Source: Riptortus pedestris (taxonomy: Eukaryota > Arthropoda > Insecta > Hemiptera > Alydidae). Taken from it: a DNA stretch of 64,000 nt. Position numbers and translations under genes: made by a program. Shown here piece after piece: positions 30,714-44,521 of the stretch (its first letter is position 1; the number at the start of each line of letters is the position of its first letter). Where the stretch lies: assembly GCA_019009955.1 (NCBI GenBank), contig CM032233.1, positions 18,586,501 to 18,650,500 on the forward strand. The letters are read 5' to 3'. The notes beneath the pieces were generated by a model. That model ran no database searches. It saw nothing but the letters and a program-made list of their open reading frames with translations, and was not told the DNA's origin.

Positions 30714-33700
30714 CTAAAAAAAAAAAAAAAATAGATATATTACTTTCATAAAAATATAAAAGAAAATGAGTTAAGGAAATAAAATGAAATGATTATAACA
30801 ACATGAAAGATTTATAAATATAGTGAACTACTCAACTTTTTGAATTTATTTCGACTTTTTTTTCTATTATTTTTAAAGTTAAAAAGGAATTTAATTGAGT
30901 GTAGTGCTTTAACCCTCCCAGTACCATGGGGTCCTCCGAGGACCCCAGCTCTCGGAATTTTCATGAAAACTTTATGAAAAACTTGACCAATCGAATTGTT
31001 ACTTTGTGACTTTTCCTTTGAAACGGTTTTGTATCAGATCGTATTAACAGTTTTTATAGATTCTACTAGATAAACCATTAATAATTTATTTATTTCTAAA
31101 GAAACTTGGTTTGGGTCCTTATGAGACCCCATGGTACTACATGTATAACTTTTTTAACCCTTCCAACACCACGGGTCCGGACAATCACAGACTACTTCAT
31201 CTTCATCTTCTATAATATTTTCATCAACTTCAATTTCTTCATCTTCTATAATATTTTCATCAACTTCAATTTCTTCATCTTCTTCGCTCTCAATTTCAAG
31301 AACGTCATCAGCTTTGGAGCACTCTTCACTTTCTTCCAAATTATCAAGCTGTTCGTCATAATAATTCACTAATTCTAGGATTCGTTTTGTTCTTGAGGAA
31401 ACAATCCGGTCCATTTTCGACGGAGGTTTCAAGTGAACAGAAACATTTGCACAACGGAAAAACAAACGACTTTAGTATTTATTAAAAGTTTTAAGTCACC
31501 AAACTTGAGGAAAGAGAATAAAAAACAAGGTATTCCTTCCTATTTTTACTCTCTTTTCTCGTATTTTGATGAATAACGGGAAGCTAATTGATTCTTAGAA
31601 CGGCAACTGTGCTAACAAAATACGTAAAATGATGACTCCAATGAGTCAAATCAGTGAACCAAGACAATAAACGAAGGATTTTGTTTCTTAATCAATAAAT
31701 TTTTTACAACCAATAAATTCATTCAATAAAATTGTAATAGGTATGTATTAATTGTAGTCATTTTTCATATTCCTAACTAATAAATCAAAATAAAGTATGT
31801 TTTTATATGAAAAACGTCGTAAAAAAGAGTGGGGTCCCCCAAGGACCCCCGTGGTAGTCTGTGATTGTCTGGACCCGTGGTATTGGGAGGGTTAAGAGCG
31901 CATATGCAGCTAGAAGAAGAGTATAGCCAGTATGATTTTGCTTAAATACTCAGTGTTCATCACACAGCTATTCAGACACATATTTCCCTCAAATTGTAAC
32001 TATTACGAGGAAATGTTTTTGGGAGACTGCCAAACAATGGCATGGACAAAACAGCATCTGATGTCAACCTCTTTAAGGTAACAATGCAAGCTCTTTGTGG
32101 TTGATCATTTTTGAGCGTCAAGAAGAAGAATTTTCTCTGTGCAAAACCACTAATTCCATACAGCAGTTTATGACACTGTTTTCTTGAATATAATTAATCA
32201 TCAATCAATCTGATAGAGCCATATAACTTGCCATTTAGGCATCTTCAAATCAAAATATAACCAACTAACCCTTTAATTGCGCAAAGCCACTATAGTGGCT
32301 TTGTTGGTCTTAGGATTCTCATTTTCAGTAAAATGCTAAGAAGAACTAGCTCATAGTCCTCAAGGCTCCTATCAATGAGTCTATATATTTTTTTTTAATC
32401 TTGTTATTAGTTTAATAATGACCTAGTCATCATGAGTGGCTATTATAAATTGACTGAAATGTTATTAAATTAAAGATATGCAAAATATAAATTATTATAT
32501 TTTATGTAAAATGACCTGAGATAAAGCAGCTACAAGATACATAACCAAGAATATTAAAGAAAGCGTTATTGGGAATGTTGTTCGGACCAGCAGGATCACA
32601 GCTGCAAAAAGAATATGCCCAGGTACAGCTAGTGAAAGAAGGACTCGAGATGTGACTGCATAAGAATCTGAAAAAACAAAACAATATAAGATGTGGAAAA
32701 AAAATTTAATAGAATTTTTAAATAAAAAATAATGGTGAATCACATCAACATTAATATTTCTATTTTAAATCAGGTACAAAAATTAGGCAACAATCAATAG
32801 ATATTAAGTAAGTAAAATAATTATCTATTTATCTATAAAGAGGTAAGCAAATTGAAAGTTGTGAATAATTTAAGAGGAGAATAGTTTTTCATATTTCCCA
32901 GTCAAACCAACTAACAATACATCTTGGTTTGTTGTAGATCATATAAGAATATTTATACTTCTGGTCTACCACTTTTCAGTACATCCTCAAAATGTTAGAG
33001 AAGCTATTCTTTTTGAATTTTCCTTCCAAAATAAATAATTCTGATTTAATGCGATGAAATTATTATACCATATAATGTCCTCAAAAAACCATAACTTAAG
33101 AAAAATCAAAATATTTAGTGGTCCATGACATACAGGAATGACTTTAAATAAAAAAAAAAAAACAAAAATTGAGAAAGATATATACTCAGTTTTTAAATTG
33201 TATATAAGAGAATTTTTTAAAACAATCATGTAAGAACTATATATTCTGTTTACTAAGTTTTTTACATCGGTAAAGCATAAAAAACATACATCATTAATTA
33301 ATAAAAATTCTTAAAAAAATAAAATAAAAAAATAATAATTTTTTAATAATTGTCATAAACTTGAGTTATTTTTTGACATTTAGGGTTAGAGTTAATAAAA
33401 TATGTTTATTGAAATGTAATGCTTAATCAGAGAAAACTTGAAACACCCCATTTGAACAAAACCCTGAATGACACAAATATATTTAAGTAAAATTAATCCT
33501 TCGATTTTCCATTCAACTATTAGGCACCTAACGCACTCAGTGCTTTTTGACAATATGAAATACAGTCACTTAATTAATCAAGACCTAGAAGCATTGAGGA
33601 TTAGGTCATTTTATCTAATTCTGAAGACCACAAGAGTACTTTCATGCTGTAGTCAAAATATATAGTACCCAGCAACAAACTGATAGTCTTCAACAATTCC

Positions 33701-36700
33701 ATATAAGTCCTGGTTACTAGCTTAGCAACTTGTTAAACTGGTACTAAACAATCCCCTAATAAAATTTATTACTGAGGACATTTCAGAATTCATGGGGATT
33801 AAAAAAAAAAAAGATGAGTTCCCATTCCATTGTCTGCTAAATCATCATTACGTAGTAGGTTATCTGTTCTTGGCATGTAATAAAAAATTAATGTAATAAT
33901 AGAAATGAGCCCGTATAAATTAATTATTTAAAAAAATACCTTTGGCATAAAATAATCTAAGAGGAGATATTACAATAGGAGTGTTTTCAGGAAGATCTCC
34001 CAAATGAGATTTCATGTGTAGAGTGGTAGATAACCGACTAGCTTGGATGGAAACTAAGTTTCCTCCCACTCCGTTCATGACTGGTTGAAAAGCAGGTAAC
34101 GTCCTATAGCGAGCCATAAAATTTTTCAGGGAAATACCAGCAACGCTAAAAAATTAAACATTAAATAAATTTTAGAAAAAAGTAAAATATATTAAGATCT
34201 TAAAATATAGACATTAAATTGTTTCCACAACAATATTTATTATTCATATTTATATTTCATGATTATGATCGAAGATGAAATTCTAATTTAATTTCTAAGT
34301 AAATCTATTCTATACAAAAATGGTTTATTCATTTTCTGTATATGTTACGGAGAAACACCGAAATCTGGAGAATGTCGACATTCACTGGTGAATGTCAACA
34401 TTCACCATGGACTGATTGTCGACATACACTGGTGAGGGTCCGAATGTACAAGAATGTAATGAAATATTCGATATTCGAACGTTAATTGAGCTCTTTGATT
34501 ATGCCGATAATATTTTATTTACTTTATTTAATGGTGTTAGAAGTTGGTGAACACCCAAGTTCTACATGGGTTACAGTGTATAAAAAAAAGTGAATGAAGA
34601 TATGCTAGTGCTCCTCTTAATAAATATACATATTTTTATTAAGAAGCATAGGTTTATAAGCCTACTTATTATCATAATATGAATTGTGGATCTGGAACCA
34701 TATATCTGTTACAGTATTTAATCCATATAGTCTCTTACACTTATTTGATCAATGCAGTTTTCTTTAATATTACATTATATATATATTAGTATATCCCCCC
34801 CCCACACACACACATATATTATGCTAAAAATTCTTATATTATTCAAAGGACAATATATCATGCAAATGTTTCATTACTAATAGCAATGAAAATATAATAT
34901 TTCTAATTCAATAATTTCATATTTTGTCATTATGTATGATGATACTCACGTGCTTATTAACATAGCAAGAATCACTGGAATCCAACCTGATGAGACCACA
35001 TTAGCAGTGTGAGGATTAGTTTTAGCAAGCCAAAAGAGTACAGGTAAGAGTAAGATATAACCTATTATAATAAGTACTGAAATCCATATGTCATTATCTG
35101 AAAATACAAATAATTTATAAAACAAAAATGCAAAAGAAAAAACCACAGCAAAATACTAATTTAAATAAGTATACAAACATTATTTTCCTTAAATGAGAGA
35201 CTTTTAAAGCTCAAATAAACTGAGATCAGGTAAACTATAGGAGACACTCTAACATTTCTATTTATTTATTATTTAAATTTTATATAATTAATTTAAAATT
35301 TAAGAGAGGTAACCTTTGTGAACTACAGTTGGTTGTTTGACACAACAATAGTTGTTGTAGTGCACAAGAATAACCGAATGGTTATCTGGAAGAAGGGCAT
35401 ATGTTACAAATTGTAAATTTCACAGGAATGAGGAAATCATCTAAGAGTTGTGATAAGTGTTGAAATGGTCAGCAGCCGGCCTTTTCAAAAGTTTTAAAAC
35501 TAAATTTTTTATTCATTTAAAAATATTGTTGTAATAATTTACTTACTGTGTAATTATTTTGAGTTAACTTAAAATGAATATTTTTTAAATGTAAATAAGT
35601 TAAAATAAATGTTATTGGATCAGTAAATAAACTTGTACAACAATATATTATAAAATTGAAACTTAAAAGGAATAAAAGAAAATTAAATTTGCAACAACAT
35701 TGGATATGTAATAATTTTTGGCTGGATGTTTTCTTTCTGACATGTAGTAACAGAGATATTTTGAAATTTCTAATTTCCCCCTCTAAACCACCCCCCCCCC
35801 CCTCTGTATCCATAAGAGCCATTAACAAACTTGGTCTTTAGTTTTACATAAAATATTTACAAATGCAACTGGCCAAGTAACTGACAAATGTGCTATCCAT
35901 TTCTCAATCTTTCTATCTGTGTGTATATTATATATATATAGTTTTTGAAGGACTTCATTTTCATCATCTCATTGGTAGGACTGAGAGAGATTTGAAGAGA
36001 AAGTTTTTTAAAATCATGTCTTGAGTACAACCTCAATTGCTGATTTCCCTTAAAGAAAATTTGTTAAAAATGGAAAACATATTGTGTCAGGTCATCATCG
36101 TATCCAGCTGGTAAGAAATCTGCTTAATTTACAAATTCGATTCATGACTGACTTATTGAATTATTTTTTCAGATTTTTTTTATAACAGTCGGATTATTTT
36201 GAGATAAATTGCTACATGTTCTTATTTCCTGTATCATTTGTTATCCATTTCTACAATTAATTTATTTATTTTCTAAAACAGATTTTACATGATCCAATTC
36301 TTGATAAGAATCAAAAGTGAATTATCACCTTTTTTAATGATACATATTGATTAAACAAACAATATTACACATAATAACCTTATATTACAAATTAATCATT
36401 TTCGATTTAAAACTGACAAAGATATTGGCAAACAAATATATTTTTAGATTAGTCCTACCAAGTGTCACCATGCTCGGTAACATGACGCAGAAAGGCTTAC
36501 CTTGCAGTAGGTTAAGTATTTTAATATATTCTCACAGAAAACCATATGTACAGATGTGATAAGAGAGTCTTATATTTCTTTTAAAAATAAGTAAAGCAAA
36601 ATTTAAAAAATCAGTTTAAAGTTTTTACCTATTGTTTTATATAGGCTGGTAGCGAGGACTGATATCAGCAGGATTGAGGTAATATCTCCTAAACTTGCAG

Positions 36701-39070
36701 CTATAGGGGTAGCAACATTGTCAGGATTAATTTTGCAATAGACTGCAAGAATGATAATAAGGCCAGTAACCATAGCTGTAATATAACAATTGAAAATAAT
36801 TACAAATTAGATATAAACTTGAAAAAATTGATGGTAAAATTAGAGTATATGAATTTGATAGGAAAATAAATTAGGAAATTCATTGTCTGTTAGTTTTGAC
36901 AAAAGATTCATATTTTAGAAAGTAAAGTTTAGCATTAAAAAATTATTACCAATGTGTTTTTTATACATATGTATATTAACACCTTCACTGCGGAGCCTCG
37001 CAGCATATGCGAGGTCCTGAGTCACTCCCTGGTGCGGGCCTCGCATACGTTGCGAGGAGCGTCGCCCCGCCCTCCATTCGTTCTAGAGACCTGAAGGTTG
37101 GAGTAGGGAGAACCTCCGCACTCAAAAGCATTCATTAGTGTTCTGACCACCGTCTGGCCAAGTCGTTTGCAGTTTCAAAAATTTTTGGGGTTATTATTTT
37201 TTATGGGCCAACTTGTCTCTCCATCAGAAGCTCATTCATTATTGGAGGTCCATATTCCCCTATAGTACCCCTGCTTTCCCTTCAATGATGTCACGAGACA
37301 CGTTTCTCCGTATACTGAGAAGCCTGCACTTCGTCACAGAACCACAAGACCGGAACGTTGAGCATGATCCGCTGTATAAAATTCGGCCTCTGTTAAATTT
37401 TTTTGTTGAGAGGATGAAAGAGATATACTACCCCTTTCAAAGAATTAAGTTTGGACGAGTCCATGATGCTTTGGAGGGGTAGGCTATTCTTTCGCCAGTA
37501 TATCGCTAATTAGCGCCACAAATATGGAATAAAGATTTATATCTTGACTCAACCTGACGGTCTTGTGCTGAAGACGTTAGTCTACTCTGGGCCAAGGGAT
37601 CCACAAGTTGGAGGGAAAGGACACTTGTATAAAGTTGTCAGACATTTGGTTGATGACTATCTCGGCCACGGCCATGCCATTTACGCTGACAACTTTTATA
37701 CGTCTGTCCCCATGGCCCACGAGCTTCTGGGTCAGGGTACCTATCTTACTGGTACTCTGAGAAAGACTCGGAAGGGCAACCCAGCTGATATAGTGGGGGC
37801 TAAGCTCAAAAAAGGAGAGATAAAAGAGAAATTTACTGTTAAGGGTGTGTCCGTTTTCAAATGGCGCCACAAACGAGATGTCATTATTATTTCATCGGAG
37901 TTTGATGCCCAGATAAAGGCGGTCACGAGCAGGGGGAAGACCGTCGAGAAGCCCGAGACAATTATTAATTGTAATAAATATATGGGCGGTGTTGACAGGT
38001 CCGATTTATGATTTCATAACCAATTACGAAATAAAGAAATTTCCCATTACTAAACGAAAGTTTCTGTTCAGGTGGTGTATTTTCAGCTATATAAGTTCAT
38101 TTTGGATCAATATGATTTTCATATAGATCTATTCCATTATTATGTTTACTTTATATGCATTTGTAACCTAATAATCGTATTTCTTCCTCCCTATGCAACG
38201 TATGCAATGTCCCCACACGACAGTGCACTATGTAGGGAAATACACACAAAATGTTCTGTCTTGAGGGTTTGCCTACCTAATTCACTGCCGTGTGCGGACC
38301 TCGCATACGTTGCGAGGTTAAAAAAAATACGATTATCGTTGTTAAAAATGCATAAAAATGATCACAAATAGGTTTTTACTTAGTTTGAACAACTTTAAAA
38401 CAGAAAACAAAAAAAAAAAAAATCTTTTTTGGAAGTGATTTTCGATTCGGGCATCCGCAGCGAAAGTGTTAATATAATTATTGTATTAAAAAGGTGTGTT
38501 TATCAATGTTTTATTGTTATTACTCAACCAACACCTTTTATTTAACACATTGATGATAGGATGGGAAAGAAAAGATTAATCTCATAAACAAAGATATTCT
38601 TAAAATTTGTATGATGTCTTAATATGGTGTGTTTTAACCAACTCTAAGATGACAAATCCAGAGTTATTAATATGAATTAAAAAGAGAGGTCCCAGGGAAT
38701 TTTAATATAAGAGCGGATAGTTAATGTTAATAGAATTTTTTGGGGTAAATATAGAATTTCTACCAATCAAGAAGAAGAATTTCTACATATCAAGGATTAA
38801 AACAAAATTAAAAGTTCCATCTATTTTAAAATATTTTCTAGATGTCTCACTCTCAAAAGATCAATCTATTATGTTTATATGTTTTGGTCATTTATTTTTT
38901 GTTTTATAATTTAGGTAAGAACCAAAATTATAAAACAAACCAACAATGGAAGAAAAAATGGCAGGTCCAAGCCAGGTTTTCTGGAAAAGAATAAGTGAGA
39001 GTTTTCAGAACTGCATAATTAGCAAATTTTAATGGGGGAATTTTATCAATTTTATAAGTCATGCATTGTG

Positions 39071-39119
<49 letters not shown>

Positions 39120-42100
39120 AATCATAAAATGTAATCACAAATCACTATTCAAATATGTAATGTAGGTAATAATAATAAATAGTAACTTCAATCCCCATGC
39201 AATATTATTATATTATCTGTGGATATTTAAACTCTCAGGTGGGTAATGAAAAAGGCTCATTTATCCAGATAAAGCAGCAAGTTCTATTAAACCAAAAATA
39301 ATATTTAATAAACATTGGACTTTCAAGGTCTATGGATAAGAGATCATGTGTAAGAAATACAGACAAGCTTCATGGGGATTAAGAAGGCTGAATGAAGGTA
39401 TAGTTTGAAAAATGCTGGTAGAAAATACTATATAGGAAAGAAACTATTAGTTTGTTTATTTAAATGAGAAGGATAATAAGATAAAATTTAAAAGGTCAGA
39501 TAACCATTGATATTTTTGAAGTATGCAGGAGAATACGTTGGAAGGAGGTTCTTGCAGGTTAACGAACTATAATGATATGCATATATAAAAAAAGAAAAAG
39601 AAATAAGGGCAATTAGGAGAGACTATTGTTGTGCCTCTTCATAAAAAGGATGCAAAATAACCAGAGTGATTAAAAAGTCTGCGTTTCTTTGTCATTTTAT
39701 TTTTTTTAAACACATTTTTGATTATTACTCCTACTCTTTGAAATATAAACCATTTTTTCTATCACGTGAAGCCATCTTTGAGCCAAATATTTGATGCTAT
39801 TCTGGTGCCATAATAAAAAAACCCTTTTACCCCATTATCCACTTCTTACATTTTTGACTGGAGGAAGTGTATCTTGGGCTGGGACAGGTGGTATATGAAG
39901 GTAAAAGATTTGGACTATAGACTGCATGAAGAAATCTAACTTCTTAATTTTTGCTGTGGTAATCTTGGCTGTGAGAAGTTTTTTGCAAAAGAACTTGTAT
40001 CCTAGTCTCCGCTGATGGGTGCTGTCAGGCTAGAGCTGAGTATACTATCTCAAGTTGGATAGAATAAGCCTTTGAGGTAATTTCTCAACCTTCAGGGGCT
40101 AACTGGACAAAACCATTGAAATCATCAATGATCGTAAGTTTTTTCACATTGCTCAGGCTGGAACAGGGAGAGTTCTTTGTCCAGGTTTAAACCATTATTC
40201 TTGGTTATTATGAATTTTGAAATGCACACACTTTTCATCACAAGTAACAATTTGTTTGATAATATGAATGTTATTTGAGTTTTCAGAAGAGTTTTACAAA
40301 TTTCCATCCTACGTCCTTCCTGATAAGGTGTCAAATGGTATTTAAAATTTCTACAGATTCTGGAACTGAAACCAATGCCTTGCAAGTGATGGAAAGCTGA
40401 TTTAGGATACTCCTAGTTATGAACACAATTTTTGTGTACTGGTGTTTTTTACCCATTTTCACAGAGTCTCTGAATCAAGAGATTTATGGCAGTTATTGCT
40501 AAGGACAAAATCTCCTTCCTTGATTTTCTGTACTCTCTACTTCTCAGTTTTTTAAATCTGATGCAGGGCCTGACTCAGTCTCTTTCTATCCTTTCTTTTT
40601 TTAAATGTGTATCCTCACGAAGCACAAATTTCAAGGGTTAAAAAATGGAGATGAACATAAATTGCTGTTTCCTCATCAAAGTTTAATTTAAGAGTATCAT
40701 ACCGTTCTTAATACTTTAGGAATAAAACAATAAAGATAAATAATTCAGGTCTTTGTCAACAAAATCTGTATTTATCAATTAGCAAAGAAACATCCAGAAT
40801 TTCGAATCATCCTGGTAAAATTTTTGTACTCCTTACATGGTATATACTAAGTTAGTCCTGTTTATAACCATATATAGAAGTCAGTGGAAAGAATTGAAAG
40901 GATATTTAGAGAGTTACAGTTTTTTTTTTCTAGAACTATAAACCAGAGATGTTAACTTAATTAAAGGCAATAGTGAAGGTCATTCATTCACTTCTAATAG
41001 ACTTATGATAGTATGGACAGGGTTAAGTTGTTCCAGAGATTAAATTAAATAGGAATACTTATCACCATATCAGTTTCACAAGGATGACACTGGCAAGGAC
41101 ATTTTGTAGAGGTAAAACCAACGATTGTGGTTCTGATTGATTTGTGGATATCAGTGGCTTAGATAAGGTCACCCATTATCACTTATTCTGTTTGCCACAC
41201 TCTGTAAGTGAAAATTGGAAAAATAATTTGGTTGGACCATACATAATGGTAACATATATAACAACAAATACCATGTAGAGAAAACAATGTGATAATAACA
41301 GACTGAACCATGAAGAAAATTGGTCAATGCTATTGTAGAATGTGTTGATGGTATACAAAATTAGTGCCCATAGTCAACAAAGGAAAGACTAAGAATGGAA
41401 AACCATTCTGATGGGCAAGGGAAATGTAGGAAATGCCCTTTAGGATATTTCAAGGCTTTTTAAAGACCTAGGAGGGATAATAACAAAAAATTGAATATTA
41501 AAGGAGGATTGTTACAGAAATTTCTATGTCCTATTGAAAACGTATGCATAAAATAATTTTACATTTCTTCCTCAAAAACTTGAGTGAGTACACATGATCC
41601 AAAAAAAAACCATACATTTTTATTCTATTAGTTTCTGAAATGATCACCTTGAATAGAATGTTTTCAAAAGAGAAAATAAAAATTAACAATGTTTATTATT
41701 TTATTTTGTAGACTTCAATTCTAAGAAAACATATTTCACCACATGAAAGAAAAGAACCAGTGGCTTTCTTTTTCAATATTATTATTACTCAAATAAATAA
41801 ATAAATCAGCATAATCAACAATTTTTTTTGTTAAATTATTTTACAAAGCCATGAATATGCAAAACCAAATGTAACATTTCTGTCATATTTTATTGCATTG
41901 CATGCACAAAGAGAAGAGCACACTTGAAGCAAGTGAAAAGTTACTATTTATTTAATTTAAATATTAAGTTAATATTTATGGCTATGATGCGAATGATGAT
42001 TTGCTAAATTTCAACAGAGTTCTCAACCAATCATGAACACAAGATAGGATCTGTGTGTACGATCAATGTTTGGGTCCCAAAAAAAATTCAAATAAGCTCA

Positions 42101-44483
42101 TTTGGCATCTTACAAATGTCACATGTTCATCAAAAGTATAGAAAATTCTTCTTTGTAGCAATTGATGAATGGTGATCAGAAGAGGGTTGCTTATGATAAT
42201 TGCTGATGAACCCCCTTGAGCAATATCAAAAGTAAATCTTTATCAAAGGAAAATCTCAGTGTGGTGGGACTACGAAGGCATCATGCTTTTTGAGCTTTTA
42301 CATTCATACTAAATGAACAATTCTTAAGTTTACTGTTGACAATTGGGCATTTTGAATGAAACAATCAAGCAGAAATATCCAGAACTTTTTAATCATAAAG
42401 GAATCATGTTTCAACATAATGCAAGACCACATACGAGTTCGATCACCTGCCAGAAAATATTGTAGCTGGATGAGATGTGTTACCCCATCAGAATTCCACC
42501 TGTTCCCAAAACTCTTAGTAGAGTACGAAATTTAATTCTGATGAGGAACTGAATGTATTCCTTAATCATTTTTTCAATGTGAAGGACAGGTTCTTCTATG
42601 AATACGGAGTTATAAAGCTTACTTACGAGAACCTGATAGTACAAGGCTTTAAAGCCAATAAAAAGTAGGTGGTGTGGTTAATAGTTTATGAGACACTATT
42701 TTCTAATTGTGAATAAACCACTAAAAGATGTACAAAACATTTTAAATAAAAAAGGGTTAATATTATGAATAAATCATACAATTTAATACATCAAGAAATA
42801 AGCAAAGAAAGTTATTACCCAAGAGTAAACTTGCTAGTGAAGCTGTTGTAATGCAACAAGCATATAACATGAGAATATGTTCAGGTATAATATCTCCACC
42901 CTCCAGCATAATAAGAATACTGCCACATGTGCATGTTAGTATTGCAATCACTATAGCTTGCAACTGTAAAATAAAATAAATAATTACACATATAATATAA
43001 ATTAAACACTCCTTTACTATTTATTATTATTATTTTTTAGTTGTACCCTCCTTGATGTTAGGAGATTGATGTAATATGCCACATTGCTAAACATATTTCA
43101 ATTTAAAAAGTGAATTGACATAAGATATCAGTTAGCTCAATGGCATCTGAGAGTGAAAGTAAAATAAATTATTTAGGAGAATATACTCTTTAAACATTTC
43201 CAACAAAAATAATAGATTTCATTTAATAGAATATTCCTTGTAACCAAGATGCAGCTGTGCCTCGGTAAAAAGTAAATTAATGATTAAAAGAATTCAAAAA
43301 ATTATTTAGAAAGAATTGTTCACATTGTTGTTATCAAAGCTATATACTTTTTGTCCCCAAGCTATGATTACATTTTATGTTGGAGGAATTTATTTTGTAA
43401 GGCTATTTAATAGTTGACAATAAAATATACGAATGAACTGATCATTTTTAAAGAAAATTATCCCCACATTGTTTATTTTCTTTAAATCCTTAAGAAGCTC
43501 TTAATTCTGGGTAGACATCATTTATGAAATGATATTGAATTAGAAACAGTAATTTACATTTAAAAAATGCATAAAAACTATAATAAGTAGCCATTCCTCA
43601 GTTCACTTTTTATAAAAAGAATTCATCCATAAGCTCAAGAAATAAGAATATTACAAATACAAATGAATTATATAGATTCCTATGTCCTACTGAAGCTAAT
43701 TATAATCTAATTACATATGAAGTAATTTTTTTTTAAAAAAGAAGAAGAAGCATTCTTGTGGGGTTTTCTGGTTATTTAAGTTATATTCCTTTGAACATTC
43801 CTATAATTATTTTATGCGAAATTCATAAATTCTATTACCTGAACTAATGCTATATTTCCTGATATAATAGAAACATGATCTTTTGAGTTATTCATCAATC
43901 CTAGATTAGCTTCAGTTGATAAACGAGCAGCCAATGTCATTTCAAGATTTCCCTTCAGTCCAAGAAGGGCAGGAACAAGCACTATAATTTCTGGAACATT
44001 CTTAAAAGCTGGCCATTCCTAAAATTTTGAGATAAAAAGTTTAAAATTCAAGTAATATAAAATGATTAGAAACAGTAAAACTAATGGTGTAGCAATCAAT
44101 GTCAACCACATATAAATGTATTTTATACCCAGCATCTCCAGCTTAACTTTAAAAAGTGAATGTTAATAATATGATACAATGTTCAGGTTAATCAACACTT
44201 TCTTATTTTGTTTCATCATTTATTAGTACAATTTAATGAACCATTTCACCAATAAAATATTTTAAATATCCTGTTTGTGTAAATAAAGAGCTTTTAATAT
44301 TTAAAAATATATTCATCCACTACAGAAGAACCTTTTCTTGAATATTATGTGCCAAAGTGGGTCAATAACATAAATGCTTGCTCAATTAATTTATTCATTT
44401 ATTTATAAAGATCCTGACACAAAAAAATGGTGAAAAATCAAGGGATTCTTTCTTGTTTTAAAATAATGCAAACAATAAATCAA

Positions 44484-44521
<38 letters not shown>

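Noticed and set aside
37577..37926. Minus-strand frames overlapping the piggyBac ORF
   Set aside because: Antisense shadows of the transposase coding strand.
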